Shown here piece after piece: positions 26,971 through 36,400 of a DNA stretch of 64,000 bases. Location: NCBI GenBank assembly GCA_017430455.1, contig JAFRMX010000020.1, forward strand, positions 1-64,000. Reading direction: 5' to 3'. This DNA comes from Oscillospiraceae bacterium (GTDB taxonomy: Bacteria > Bacillota > Clostridia > Oscillospirales > Oscillospiraceae). Position 1 is the stretch's first letter, and each line of letters begins with the position of its first letter. Both the position numbers and the translations under genes were made by a program. Below the pieces are notes generated by a model. It was not told the DNA's origin. It searched no databases and saw nothing but the letters and a program-made list of their open reading frames with translations.

Positions 26971-28152
26971 ATGCCTGAAAAGAAACTCAACGGGACCGTA
27001 ATCGTAACATATCGCTGCAACGCCAGATGCACTATGTGCAACAGATACAAAGCGCCTTCCCTTCCGGAAGAAGAAATAAGCATCGAAACGATAAAAAAGC
27101 TTCCGCGCATGTATTTCACAAACATAACCGGAGGCGAGCCCTTCATCCGAAAGGATCTTAAAGAGATCGTAAGGGAGTTGTATAAAAAAAGCGACAGAAT
27201 AGTCATTTCGACCAACGGTTTCTTTACCGACAGGATAATTGACCTCTGCAGGGAATTTCCTCAGGTCGGAATAAGAATATCCATAGAAGGGCTTGAGAAG
27301 ACAAATAACGAGATAAGAGGCCTTCCCGACGGATTTAACCGGGGCTATACAACGCTTAAAACTCTGCGGGAAATGGGTATGAAGGATGTTGGCTTCGGAA
27401 TGACAGTACAGGATAAAAATGCTCCGGACCTTGTACCTCTCTATGACCTCTCCGATAAACTCGGAATGGAATTTGCCACGGCTTCGCTTCATAACAGCTT
27501 CTATTTTGTGGAAGCAAAAAATGTTATTCACGACCGCCCGATGGTCGCTGAAAACTTTGAAGCGCTGGTCAACAAACTGCTGAGAAGCAACAGCCCCAAA
27601 AAATGGTTCCGCGCTTACTTTAATCACGGACTGATAAATTATATATACGGGCAGAAACGTCTGCTCCCCTGTGATATGAGTTTTGATACATTCTTTATAG
27701 ATCCTTACGGCGACGTAATGCCGTGTAACGGGACTAAAGACAAGGAAGTCATGGGAAATCTCAATACTCAGACCTGGGACGAGCTTTGGAACAGTCCGGA
27801 AGCAGAAAAGGTAAGAAACAAAGTCCGCCATTGTGACAGGCAGTGCTGGATGATTGGTTCTGTAAGTCCTGCAATGCACAAATATATCCGGGTCCCTGCC
27901 TGGTGGGTATTCCGCCATAAACTGAAAGCGCTTTTTACCCGAAAACCCTATTCGATGTATGAACTCAAATGCTGCCGGGACTACAGAGACGGAAAGCTTA
28001 CAAAAGAAATGTGCGACGCCTGCTCTACATGTGATCTGGCGGCGGTCGCAAATAACGGATTATCCGCTGCGTCACGCGATCTTCTTAAGACAAAAACTGG
28101 CGAAGAAATCGTTGCTGAAGATAAGGATGTCAGAGAAAGGACTTTTGATTGA
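26971..28152 (+). CDS. Radical SAM/SPASM protein inside the glycan cluster
   Basis: Radical S-adenosylmethionine enzyme of 393 residues. The N-terminal 4Fe-4S/SAM motif is CNARCTMC (Cys16, Cys20, Cys23), followed by NITGGEPFIRKDL for SAM binding. The middle has DPYGDVMPCNG, typical of SPASM-type extensions that bind extra clusters, and the C-terminus carries further cysteines (CDRQCW, CC and CDACSTC). Its substrate is unknown. The setting among glycosyltransferases, with a TTGA overlap to the next GT4, suggests modification of a sugar, an anchor lipid or a cluster-associated molecule instead of a peptide; no small precursor peptide gene is nearby. ATG 26971 has GGAG nine bases upstream. Confidence 0.9.
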   Translation: MPEKKLNGTVIVTYRCNARCTMCNRYKAPSLPEEEISIETIKKLPRMYFTNITGGEPFIRKDLKEIVRELYKKSDRIVISTNGFFTDRIIDLCREFPQVGIRISIEGLEKTNNEIRGLPDGFNRGYTTLKTLREMGMKDVGFGMTVQDKNAPDLVPLYDLSDKLGMEFATASLHNSFYFVEAKNVIHDRPMVAENFEALVNKLLRSNSPKKWFRAYFNHGLINYIYGQKRLLPCDMSFDTFFIDPYGDVMPCNGTKDKEVMGNLNTQTWDELWNSPEAEKVRNKVRHCDRQCWMIGSVSPAMHKYIRVPAWWVFRHKLKALFTRKPYSMYELKCCRDYRDGKLTKEMCDACSTCDLAAVANNGLSAASRDLLKTKTGEEIVAEDKDVRERTFD

Positions 28153-29246
28153 AGAGAGTTTTATATATCTCCAATATCGAATCCCCATACAGATCCGGAT
28201 TTTTCAATGAACTTGCCGGGCATTGCGATCTGACCGTGTTGTATGAAAGAAAAGAATCGTCAAACCGTAACAGCCTTTGGGCGCATTCGGAGGAATGCAG
28301 ATACAACAGACAGTTTCTGGGAGGAATAAAGACCGGAAATGAAACGGCCTTTTCTCTCTCAATTCTTAACTGTTTTAAACAGGATTATGACATTGTTATT
28401 ATCGGATGCTGTAACAGTCCTGCTGAAGTCTTTTCGTTACTTTTCCATAAAAGGATCCCATCGCAAAAAGTGTTCATTAATCTTGACGGGGAACAGTTTA
28501 TAGCAGGCGACATCATTAAATCAAAAATTAAAAAGTATGTATTGAAATATGGAGATGCATATCTAGTCGCAGGGGAAAAAAGCGCGGAAAATCTCAAAAA
28601 AGCAATAGGACATAAGAAGGAAATAACCCCTTATTATTTCAGTTCGCTTTCCGTTCAGGAGCTTGAAAAACACAGAAATTCCTTTGAAACCGGGGCAGAG
28701 CGTTCTTCGCCCGGGAGAAATAATACTATTCTGGTGATCGGGCAGTACTATGATTATAAAGGATTGGATATAGCGCTTGAAGCGGCAGCAAAGAATAAGA
28801 ATCTTTTTTACAGATTTGTCGGCATGGGAAAGAGGGCGGAGTTGTTTCAAAAAAAGGCCGAAGAACTGGGAGCAGCAAATATAGAGGTTATTCCGTTCCT
28901 CCAGAAGAAAGAACTTGAGGAGGAATACCTGAATGACAGAATGCTTGTTCTTCCGTCCAGAAAAGAATGCTGGGGCCTGGTGGTCAATGAGGCGGCTTCT
29001 TTTGGTATGCCGGTAGTTTCCACCTGGGGGAGCGGAGCAGGCGTGGAATTCCTGTCAGATAAATATCCGGAGTTTCTGGCAAAACCGGGCGATGCTGACG
29101 GACTGTTGAATTGCATCGAAAAACTGCTGGCACTTGATGATAATTCCCTGAGAGAATACAGCAGATATCTGATGCATAAATCGAAGGATTATTCTATAGA
29201 GCGGTCCGTACAATGCCATATTAAAGCTTTGAAATTGGAACAATAA
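28149..29246 (+). CDS. Glycosyltransferase family 4 (TTG start)
   Basis: Opens KRVLYISNIESPYRSGFFNEL, close to the minus-strand GT4 at 19271. The donor domain has NNTILVIGQYYDYKGLDIALEAA and EX7E (ECWGLVVNE). The TTG start overlaps the radical SAM stop as TTGA and has AAAGGA seven bases upstream. From here to about 31.7 kb the sequence becomes visibly richer in A+T, which may mark a separately acquired block. Confidence 0.85.
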   Translation: MKRVLYISNIESPYRSGFFNELAGHCDLTVLYERKESSNRNSLWAHSEECRYNRQFLGGIKTGNETAFSLSILNCFKQDYDIVIIGCCNSPAEVFSLLFHKRIPSQKVFINLDGEQFIAGDIIKSKIKKYVLKYGDAYLVAGEKSAENLKKAIGHKKEITPYYFSSLSVQELEKHRNSFETGAERSSPGRNNTILVIGQYYDYKGLDIALEAAAKNKNLFYRFVGMGKRAELFQKKAEELGAANIEVIPFLQKKELEEEYLNDRMLVLPSRKECWGLVVNEAASFGMPVVSTWGSGAGVEFLSDKYPEFLAKPGDADGLLNCIEKLLALDDNSLREYSRYLMHKSKDYSIERSVQCHIKALKLEQ

Positions 29247-29247
29247 G

Positions 29248-30162
29248 ATGATATCACTTATTCTTGCAACATATAATGGCGAAAAGTATATAATTGATCA
29301 GTTGGAATCAATCAGGAATCAGTCTTTACAGCCTGATGAAGTCATAATTAGGGATGACTGTTCAACTGACAGGACGAGAGAAGTTGTATCCAATTTTATT
29401 ACTGCAAACGGACTCAATTGGAATTTGATCTGCGCTGATACAAATTCCGGATGGAGAGATAATTTTTACAGCGCAATAGGTTTATGCGCAGGAGACATTA
29501 TTTTTTTATGTGATCAGGACGATATATGGTATCCGGAAAAAATTGAATCTATGGTATCGGTTGTTGAGTCGCATCCGGAGATTATGCTTCTTGCATCGGG
29601 GTATCATTCGATTTATTTTGACAATGTAAAAAGAATAGATCTTCCGGGAGATTCCGGAAATGACGGGTCAATAGAAAAAGTCCCTTTTGATAAACATTTT
29701 CTTTCCATTTCATATCCGGGCTGCACGTATTGCTTTCGAAAGTCGCTAAAAGATGAATATTTAAAATACGGAAGTCCCAAAATGGCACATGACGCGCAGC
29801 TCTGGTGCTTTGCATTGCAAAAAGACGGGCTTTTCATATTAAACAGAGTACTTATGGATTATTTAAGGCATGAAGGGGCACAAACCGCAACAACAAAAGC
29901 GCATCTGGACAGGCAGTATTTTATATTTGCAACCAAATGCAGATTGGAATTTGTAGAGAAATTTTTAGATAAGGCATATGAAAACAATTATTCTGATGAG
30001 CGAATAAAGTTTATAAAAAGAATGAAAAAATGGCTGGAAGCCAGAATTGAGCTGTATTCCTCAAGGAATCTCTTTAAGGTATCTGGAGTATTGCCGTATC
30101 TTTCCTGTTATGAAAAACCTAAGCATTTTGTGAGAGACATTTTTCTCGCGGTTAAGAAATAA
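29248..30162 (+). CDS. Glycosyltransferase family 2
   Basis: GT-A fold inverting transferase of 304 residues. It opens with ISLILATYNGEKYIIDQLES, the nucleotide-binding start, and has the acidic FLCDQDDIWYPEKIE (DxD-type metal site) near residue 95. The C-terminal 70 residues are basic and may contact the membrane or the lipid-linked acceptor. This QDDIWYP pattern is common in rhamnosyltransferase-like members such as RgpB/RgpF relatives. It starts one base after the previous stop. The next gene is a paralogue. Confidence 0.88.
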   Translation: MISLILATYNGEKYIIDQLESIRNQSLQPDEVIIRDDCSTDRTREVVSNFITANGLNWNLICADTNSGWRDNFYSAIGLCAGDIIFLCDQDDIWYPEKIESMVSVVESHPEIMLLASGYHSIYFDNVKRIDLPGDSGNDGSIEKVPFDKHFLSISYPGCTYCFRKSLKDEYLKYGSPKMAHDAQLWCFALQKDGLFILNRVLMDYLRHEGAQTATTKAHLDRQYFIFATKCRLEFVEKFLDKAYENNYSDERIKFIKRMKKWLEARIELYSSRNLFKVSGVLPYLSCYEKPKHFVRDIFLAVKK

Positions 30163-30187
30163 TTGTGAATTAATCGAAAAGCAACAT

Positions 30188-31075
30188 ATGAAAACATGCG
30201 TTTTATTAAGCACATATAATGGTGAGAAATATCTGGAAGAGCAGCTGGATTCACTGAAAAGCCAGACAGTAAAGGATGTATTTGTTCTTGTCCGTGATGA
30301 CGGGTCTTCAGACTCTACAAGGGAGATCCTTTTAAGGAATGAGTCCGAAAAAATCAAGTGGTATTCCGGCGAAAATGTTGGAGCTGCGCGCAGCTTTATG
30401 ACTCTTGTCAATGACGCGCCGGAAGCAGATTATTATGCATTTTGTGATCAGGATGATTACTGGCTTCCGGAAAAACTGGAAGCTGCAGAAAATATACTGG
30501 AAAAAAGCAATAATAAACTGAAACTTTATTATTCGAATGTTACAGTTGCTGATGAATCGCTTCATGCTATAAAAAAGAGCACTTATGATCCGGATTCAGG
30601 CAGTCTTAAAAAAATGCTGATCCGAAATTTTGTTACCGGATGTACTGAGGTGTTCAGTAAAGACCTGCTGGAAGCATTGAGATCGTATTCACCCGATTTT
30701 ATCTTTATGCATGACTGGTGGTCGAATCTTGTGTGTTTGAGTCTTGGCGGGGAAGTTTTCTTTGATGAACACTCATATATTCTTTACCGGCAGCATAATG
30801 ATAATGCTCTGGGCTATAAAATGGATAAGAAAAGAACTGTTTTTGAAAAAATAATAAACAAGCCCGATCGTTTAGTCCGCAAAAACGCAAATGAACTGAT
30901 AAACGGATATGGCGGCATTATGCCTGAAGAAAACAGGAAAAGTGTATGGGATATCGCAAATTATTATAAAAATATTCCTTCAAAGATGCGGGTCCTCCTG
31001 GATCCGGAGTATTATCCCGATGATCCTGAGACACGAAGAAATGACAGGATAGCCTTCCTTTTTAACAGAAAATAA
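30188..31075 (+). CDS. Glycosyltransferase family 2, paralogue of the preceding gene
   Basis: Opens [21 protein letters not shown] and has [14 protein letters not shown], the same layout as its upstream neighbour, and a conserved HDWW in the C-terminal half, a feature of rhamnosyl-type GT2 enzymes. At 295 residues it is a normal single-domain member. The 25-base gap before it contains no promoter. The sugar is unknown. Confidence 0.88.
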   Translation: MKTCVLLSTYNGEKYLEEQLDSLKSQTVKDVFVLVRDDGSSDSTREILLRNESEKIKWYSGENVGAARSFMTLVNDAPEADYYAFCDQDDYWLPEKLEAAENILEKSNNKLKLYYSNVTVADESLHAIKKSTYDPDSGSLKKMLIRNFVTGCTEVFSKDLLEALRSYSPDFIFMHDWWSNLVCLSLGGEVFFDEHSYILYRQHNDNALGYKMDKKRTVFEKIINKPDRLVRKNANELINGYGGIMPEENRKSVWDIANYYKNIPSKMRVLLDPEYYPDDPETRRNDRIAFLFNRK

Positions 31076-31101
31076 GGGATGAAGATGTTTGCGAGGTGTG
31101 C

Positions 31102-31749
31102 ATGAAAATAATCGAACAAATACGGATAAACAAATACAAGAAAAAGTGGAGACAAAAGAACAAACACAATAAAACCTTTATTATTAATATCCCGAATTGC
31201 AGTATCGATCAGATTTCAGTCGGGAGAGAAACTTATGGGGCTATTACAATACAAAATAACAGCTGTGAAAGAAAACTGAAGATCGGCAGCTACTGTTCTA
31301 TCGGTGAAAATGTTCAATTCCTTGTATGTATAGATCACCCGACAGATCTTGTGTCCACATTTCCGTTTAATGATGTGATATTGCATAAGCCTTTTGACGC
31401 CTGTTCAAAAGGAGACATTATTATAGATGATGATGTGTGGATTGGGACAAATGCGATTATTCTTTCCGGAGTTCATATCGGACAGGGAGCTGTTATAGGC
31501 GCAGGGGCAGTCGTAACAAAAGACGTTCCGCCTTATGCTGTTATAGGAGGCGTGCCCGCTGCAATAATAAAGTACCGTTTTCAGCCTGAGATAATAGACA
31601 GGCTGATGGAAATAGATTATGAAAAATTGAGTCCGGATACAGTAAGAAATTGCATTGAAGATCTGTACACAAGTGTAACAAGCGAAAATGTCGGGGAGCT
31701 GATAAAAAACCTTCCCAAAAAAACAGATGAAAATAATTCAAAACAATAA
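31102..31749 (+). CDS. Hexapeptide-repeat acyltransferase (Vat/CatB-like)
   Basis: Left-handed beta-helix acyltransferase that moves an acetyl or other acyl group from acyl-CoA. Hexapeptide repeats run through [14 protein letters not shown] and [20 protein letters not shown] to [21 protein letters not shown], and the phrase [13 protein letters not shown] is the typical loop with the catalytic His. ATG 31102 has GAGG five bases upstream; an in-frame GTG six bases earlier is less likely. Because FdtA- and FdtB-type genes follow, it could be the N-acyltransferase (FdtC role) for a dTDP-3-amino sugar, though its sequence looks more like the general Vat/CatB group. Confidence 0.85.
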   Translation: MKIIEQIRINKYKKKWRQKNKHNKTFIINIPNCSIDQISVGRETYGAITIQNNSCERKLKIGSYCSIGENVQFLVCIDHPTDLVSTFPFNDVILHKPFDACSKGDIIIDDDVWIGTNAIILSGVHIGQGAVIGAGAVVTKDVPPYAVIGGVPAAIIKYRFQPEIIDRLMEIDYEKLSPDTVRNCIEDLYTSVTSENVGELIKNLPKKTDENNSKQ

Positions 31750-33208
31750 GACGGATATAACCGAAAGAGTAATCCGCAAACTGGACAGAATAGCAGCAGA
31801 TTGCATAAAAGCAGGGAAAACAGAGCGGGCAATGCAGGCCGCGGGCGTGTCTGCAGAAATATCCTATACATGGAACCAATACTATTCGGATCCGTCCCTT
31901 GAAAAGGTCCTTCTTGAAATAACTGAGAGCATGGGCACGCGAGAACTTCCCCGTCCGCGGTCCGACCCGGAAACAGTGCTGTTTTATGACGGATTCGCAC
32001 TTGACACGCGGGGCCTGGCGCTTATATATCTTAAAGCACTGTGCAGACTCGGATATAAGGTCATCTATGTTACATACGATGCTGATTACAGCGGTAAAAA
32101 CGCGACTGAACAGCCTGAAATAAAAAAGGCAACCCGCGGATCCGATATAAGGATGATATATATCAGACGTTCATCCGGGTACCTTGAAAAAGCAAAAGAA
32201 ATACTGAATCTGATCGATAAGTACAGACCTGCCGTGAGCTTTTTATATTCGCTTCCCTTTGACATACCCGCAGTATGTGCGTTTACAAAAGCGGAAGGAA
32301 CTACCAGGCGATTTCTGATCAATCTGACAGACAATGCTTTTTGGGCGGGACTTAATTCCTTTGACTATTGCATAGAATTCAGAGATTACGGCGCAGGGAT
32401 ATCTTTCTATGACCGGCGTATACCTTCCGGGAAATTAAAAGTGCTTCCTTTTTATCCGTTTACAGATGAAGGAATCGAATTCCAAGGCTATCCGTTTTCA
32501 TTTGACGAACATTCGCAGAAGCTGGTTTTTTCGGGCGGAGCCTTATATAAGACATTCAGCGAGGATAACGCTTATTATAAACTTGTTGATTTTATATTGG
32601 CGGCAGACCCGGAGACAGTTTTCTGGTATGCAGGTTCGGGAGACCGGAGCAGATTTGACCCGCTTCTCAGGAAATACGCGGGGCGCATCTTTATTACGCC
32701 GGAAAGGAAAGACCTCCTCCAGGTGCTCAAACGCTGTTGCTTTTATTTGAGCACATATCCGGTTTCCGGAGGACTAATGTTCCAATATGCAGCAAAAGCG
32801 GGTATAATTCCTTTGACGTTCCGGCATGATATGTGTAACGAGGGCTTCCTGATCGGTCAGGAAGAGCTGGGAATAGAATTTGATTCGATCGAAGAAACGG
32901 AAGCAGAGATCTCAAGGTGCTTATCTGACAAAGAATACCGGGAACAGAAAGAAAAGAAACTGACAGACGCGCTTGTCACCGAAGAAGAATTCACCGAACA
33001 GCTGGGGAAACTTCTCAAATCGGGGAAAAACGATTATTCTGTTACAATAAAGCGACAGGAAACGGAAATCTTTAGAGAAGAATATGCCAAAAGGTGGGAA
33101 GTAAACTCATTAGTACCATTTTTGGTAAGAAGAAAAAACAAATGGATAACTGTGAAGTTTCCGGAGTTTATGCTGTTGTATATTCTCAGGAGAATTGGCG
33201 GTAAATAA
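31727..33208 (+). CDS. Unrecognised protein, probably a GT-B-type glycosyltransferase
   Basis: A 493-residue soluble protein that overlaps the acyltransferase by 23 bases. I do not recognise the family. The first 80 residues look helical. From about 83 a Rossmann-like start appears ([28 protein letters not shown]), and near residues 275-380 a second domain reads like the donor half of GT-B enzymes: [39 protein letters not shown] and [18 protein letters not shown]. No EX7E is present. Together this suggests a distant GT-B transferase without a named family. The C-terminal 60 residues are basic. Confidence 0.65.
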   Translation: MKIIQNNKTDITERVIRKLDRIAADCIKAGKTERAMQAAGVSAEISYTWNQYYSDPSLEKVLLEITESMGTRELPRPRSDPETVLFYDGFALDTRGLALIYLKALCRLGYKVIYVTYDADYSGKNATEQPEIKKATRGSDIRMIYIRRSSGYLEKAKEILNLIDKYRPAVSFLYSLPFDIPAVCAFTKAEGTTRRFLINLTDNAFWAGLNSFDYCIEFRDYGAGISFYDRRIPSGKLKVLPFYPFTDEGIEFQGYPFSFDEHSQKLVFSGGALYKTFSEDNAYYKLVDFILAADPETVFWYAGSGDRSRFDPLLRKYAGRIFITPERKDLLQVLKRCCFYLSTYPVSGGLMFQYAAKAGIIPLTFRHDMCNEGFLIGQEELGIEFDSIEETEAEISRCLSDKEYREQKEKKLTDALVTEEEFTEQLGKLLKSGKNDYSVTIKRQETEIFREEYAKRWEVNSLVPFLVRRKNKWITVKFPEFMLLYILRRIGGK

Positions 33209-33212
33209 CTGT

Positions 33213-33617
33213 ATGAACTTCAAGATAATCAGATTTCAGGAGCACGGTGACCCGAGAGGCCAGCTCGTTGCTCTGGAAGAGAACAAAGAGATACCGTTTA
33301 AAATAAAGCGCGTTTATTTTATGTACGACACGCTTAAGGATGTTGTACGAGGACACCATGCCCATAAATCGCTTGAGCAGATCCTGTTTTGCGTACACGG
33401 CTCGTGCAGAATACATCTCGATGACGGAACGGAAACTGCGGAAATTTTGCTAGATAAGCCTTATGAAGGGCTTTATATAGCCAATAATCTCTGGAGAGAG
33501 ATGTATGATTTTTCGGAAGACGCGGTCCTTCTGGTCCTTGCCTCGGAGCTGTATGATGAATCGGACTATATAAGAGATTATGATGAATTTCTGAAATTCA
33601 TAGGGAAAAAGAAATGA
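33213..33617 (+). CDS. dTDP-4-keto-6-deoxyhexose 3,4-ketoisomerase (FdtA/QdtA-like)
   Basis: A WxcM/FdtA-type cupin of 134 residues that shifts the keto group of dTDP-4-keto-6-deoxyglucose from C4 to C3. Signature residues are [20 protein letters not shown] and [11 protein letters not shown] (residues 46-56, with the catalytic His pair), then [12 protein letters not shown]. FdtA forms the galacto and QdtA the gluco product; I cannot tell which from sequence alone. The ATG at 33213 gives the family's usual N-terminus; a TTG 18 bases upstream lies inside the preceding gene. It overlaps the aminotransferase as ATGA. Confidence 0.88.
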   Translation: MNFKIIRFQEHGDPRGQLVALEENKEIPFKIKRVYFMYDTLKDVVRGHHAHKSLEQILFCVHGSCRIHLDDGTETAEILLDKPYEGLYIANNLWREMYDFSEDAVLLVLASELYDESDYIRDYDEFLKFIGKKK

Positions 33618-34711
33618 AAGTACCGTTTGTAACACTGAAACCTCTGGAAAGAGAACTCGATAAAGAGCTGAAAATGGCGTTTGAGAGAGTGCTTGATGCC
33701 AGTTTCTATATACATGGTGGGGAAGACGAAGCGTTTGAAGAAGCGTTTTCGGTGCTTTGTGGAGTGAAGCACTGCGTCGGCTGCGGAAACGGGCTTGACG
33801 CGCTCATGCTCTCCCTTAAAGCGCTCGGGATCGGAGAAGGCGATGAGGTTATAGTTCCCGCCAATACGTACATAGCGACAGCGCTCGCCGTCTCGTATAC
33901 AGGCGCGGTCCCTGTGCTTGTTGACCCTGATATTAATACATTCAATATAGATGTCAGCAAAATAGAAAGAGCGATTTCGGACAAAACCAGGGCAATCATT
34001 CCTGTACATCTCTACGGGCAGCCCTGTGATATGGATCCGATCATGGCGATCGCAAAACAATACGGTCTGTATATCGTAGAGGATTGCGCTCAGGCGCATG
34101 GAGCGAGGTATAAGGGAAAACGGGTCGGGTCATTCGGAGACATTTCCGGATTCAGCTTCTACCCGGGCAAGAATCTCGGCGCCCTGGGCGATGCCGGAGC
34201 TGTTGTGACGGATAACAGGGAACTTGCCGAAACAGTCAGAGCGCTCGGAGATTACGGCTCGGATTACAAATATCATCATATATATAAAGGACACAATTCG
34301 AGGCTCGATGAGCTGCAGGCTGCCTTCCTTTTAGCGAAGCTTCCGTTATTGGATAAGATAAATGAAAACAGAAGAGAAACAGCACGGAAATATCTTGAAG
34401 GCATCAGCAATCCCGGGATTATTCTTCCTTCTGTTCCGGAATGGGCAGAGCCTGTCTGGCACGTATTCGGCATAAGATGCAGCAGACGGAAAGAACTCGA
34501 AGAACACCTGAAAAAGGCCGGGATCGGAACCAACAAGCATTATCCGATACCGATCCACCTGCAGAAGGCTTATGAAGATCTCGGATATGAAAAGGGAGAT
34601 TTTCCGGCGGCTGAAGAAATAAGCGAAACGGAGCTTTCCGTTCCGATGTACTACGGAATGACCGATGACGAGATCGGATATGTCATCGACAGTATAAACA
34701 GCTTCAGATAA
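33614..34711 (+). CDS. PLP-dependent sugar 3-aminotransferase (FdtB/QdtB-like)
   Basis: DegT/DnrJ/EryC1 aminotransferase of 365 residues. It adds an amino group to the 3-keto sugar made by the upstream ketoisomerase, giving dTDP-Fuc3N or dTDP-Qui3N. The PLP lysine is Lys186 in [15 protein letters not shown], and [17 protein letters not shown] and [16 protein letters not shown] are the other PLP-site phrases. The translational overlap with the ketoisomerase supports a joint role. The dTDP-sugar precursor genes (rmlA, rmlB) are not in this window. Confidence 0.92.
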   Translation: MKVPFVTLKPLERELDKELKMAFERVLDASFYIHGGEDEAFEEAFSVLCGVKHCVGCGNGLDALMLSLKALGIGEGDEVIVPANTYIATALAVSYTGAVPVLVDPDINTFNIDVSKIERAISDKTRAIIPVHLYGQPCDMDPIMAIAKQYGLYIVEDCAQAHGARYKGKRVGSFGDISGFSFYPGKNLGALGDAGAVVTDNRELAETVRALGDYGSDYKYHHIYKGHNSRLDELQAAFLLAKLPLLDKINENRRETARKYLEGISNPGIILPSVPEWAEPVWHVFGIRCSRRKELEEHLKKAGIGTNKHYPIPIHLQKAYEDLGYEKGDFPAAEEISETELSVPMYYGMTDDEIGYVIDSINSFR

Positions 34712-34722
34712 AGGATCTTGAT

Positions 34723-35793
34723 ATGGCAAAAATACTGATTGGCGGAGCGGGCGGCGCTCCTTCGGAGGGAGTAATAAAATCACTCCTTTTAAGCGAAAAA
34801 CATGAAGAAATAATCGGTATGGGCTCGGTCCCTTCGGATCTTGTTCTTTCCGCTGCCAAAAGAAAATATGTAATTCCATACGCCAATACTACCGAGTATA
34901 AAGATGAGCTTTTGAAGCTTTTGAGGTATGAAAAACCGGATCTTATCCATTTCCAGAATGATCTCGAGATCTACCATGCGTCGCTTATCCGTGACGATAT
35001 CATGGAAACAGGCACAAAGCTTTTTATGCCTTCTCACGACGTAATCGACACATGTGTTCACAAATGGGATTCCTGGCTCGCTTTCAAAAAAGCAGGGGTA
35101 ACAGTTCCGGAGAATATCTTTATCAATTGTGAAGAAGATTTAAGGCGCGCCTTCAAAGAGCTTGGAGACGAAGACGGAAAGATCTGGCTCAGAGCGAACG
35201 ATCTCGGCGGAGGAGGCATGGGCTCCATTCCGACAAATGATTACAATATGGCCAAGGCGTGGATAGACAGATATAAGGGCTGGGGCAATTTCATAGCAGC
35301 CGGGATGCTGACATCAAGAACTGTTACCTGGCTCTCGATCTGGTATGAGGGCGAGCTTATCTGTGCCCAGACCAGAAAAAGAACCGGCTGGATACACGGC
35401 AACCGTTCAGCCTCCGGAGTTACGGGCGTAACAAAGGTCGGGACGACGTGCTCGGACGATCAGGTGACCGGGATCGCCGAAAAGACGATCAGAGCTGTTG
35501 ACAGTAAACCACACGGGATATTCGGAGTCGATATGACTTATGATAAAAACGGCATCCCGAATCCGACGGAGATCAATATCTCAAGGTTCTTTACAACGAT
35601 ACTCTTCTTCACAAAAGCAGGGCTCAATATGCCGGTCATTTTCAAGGATCTGGCGCTCTACGGCGAAAAGCCGGAGCTTAAGAAAAAGATAAACCCGCTT
35701 CCGGACGGGCTTATGTGGCTCAGAGCCATGGACAGGGAGCCTATGCTCGCAACTCATGAAGAACTGGAAAGCCTAATAAGTCATGTCGGATAA
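34723..35793 (+). CDS. ATP-grasp ligase of unknown substrate
   Basis: An ATP-grasp fold protein of 356 residues resembling the carbamoyl-phosphate-synthase-like ATP-grasp group, which makes an amide or peptide-like bond through an acyl-phosphate. Visible are an N-terminal Rossmann part (KILIGGAGGAPSEGVI), the glycine-rich lid LRANDLGGGGMGS, and the metal-site end IFGVDMTYDKNG followed by PTEINISRF. It overlaps the HAD gene by 11 bases. Such a pair in a polysaccharide locus could attach an amino acid or similar group to a sugar, but this is inference. Confidence 0.8.
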   Translation: MAKILIGGAGGAPSEGVIKSLLLSEKHEEIIGMGSVPSDLVLSAAKRKYVIPYANTTEYKDELLKLLRYEKPDLIHFQNDLEIYHASLIRDDIMETGTKLFMPSHDVIDTCVHKWDSWLAFKKAGVTVPENIFINCEEDLRRAFKELGDEDGKIWLRANDLGGGGMGSIPTNDYNMAKAWIDRYKGWGNFIAAGMLTSRTVTWLSIWYEGELICAQTRKRTGWIHGNRSASGVTGVTKVGTTCSDDQVTGIAEKTIRAVDSKPHGIFGVDMTYDKNGIPNPTEINISRFFTTILFFTKAGLNMPVIFKDLALYGEKPELKKKINPLPDGLMWLRAMDREPMLATHEELESLISHVG

Positions 35794-36400
35794 AAAAAGA
35801 TTCGATTACGTTTTCTGCGATCTGGACGGGACTCTTCTCGAGGATAAGCAGCGGCACTACGAGTGTTATAAAGCGATAGTAAATAAATACGGCGGGAACT
35901 GTATACCGCCTGATGAGTATTGGAACGACAAGCGCGATAAGGTCAAAAGGACTGTTCTTCTCGAAAAATCCGGTTTTCAGGGAACCTATGACGATTATCT
36001 CAGTGAGTGGCTAGCGCTTATTGAAACGCCTGAATTTCTGAAATATGAAACATTAAAACCCGATACACTGAGTTTCCTTGAATGGCTCGGAGACAATTCG
36101 GAGCATATCGTTCTGACCACGCAGAGAAGAAACAGGGAAAACCTGTTAAGCCAGCTCGAAAAGCTCGGGATCTCAGGATACTTTGAGGAAGTCGCGTCAG
36201 GGGATAACAAGCCGGATATCCTTGACGGGAAATACAATAAGGATTCACTGGTTATCGGCGATACGGAAGCGGACGAAGAAACGGCGGAAAGACTCGGCTG
36301 TACTTTTATCGCAGTGACCTCAGGGCTTAGAAACGAAAAATATCTGGCGGCAGACAGAAAAATAACCGCGCTTAAGGAGTTGTATGAATCAGGGAATTAA
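35783..36400 (+). CDS. HAD-family hydrolase
   Basis: A 205-residue haloacid-dehalogenase-type phosphatase. Motif I is FCDLDGTLLED with Asp13 and Asp15, motif II is VLTTQR and the end motif is VIGDTEADEETA, all in place for a Mg-dependent phosphatase with a helical cap (about 20-85). It sits between the ATP-grasp gene and the DUF115-like gene, overlapping both. A phosphorylated sugar intermediate is a plausible substrate. This is the second HAD domain in the block; the other is fused to the CMP-sugar synthetase. Confidence 0.85.
   Translation: MSDKKRFDYVFCDLDGTLLEDKQRHYECYKAIVNKYGGNCIPPDEYWNDKRDKVKRTVLLEKSGFQGTYDDYLSEWLALIETPEFLKYETLKPDTLSFLEWLGDNSEHIVLTTQRRNRENLLSQLEKLGISGYFEEVASGDNKPDILDGKYNKDSLVIGDTEADEETAERLGCTFIAVTSGLRNEKYLAADRKITALKELYESGN

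Noticed and set aside
26911-27918. A 335-codon frame antisense to the radical SAM gene
   Set aside because: It is a shadow of a strongly coding frame: no ribosome site, no protein-like pattern, and the opposite strand has the conserved motifs.
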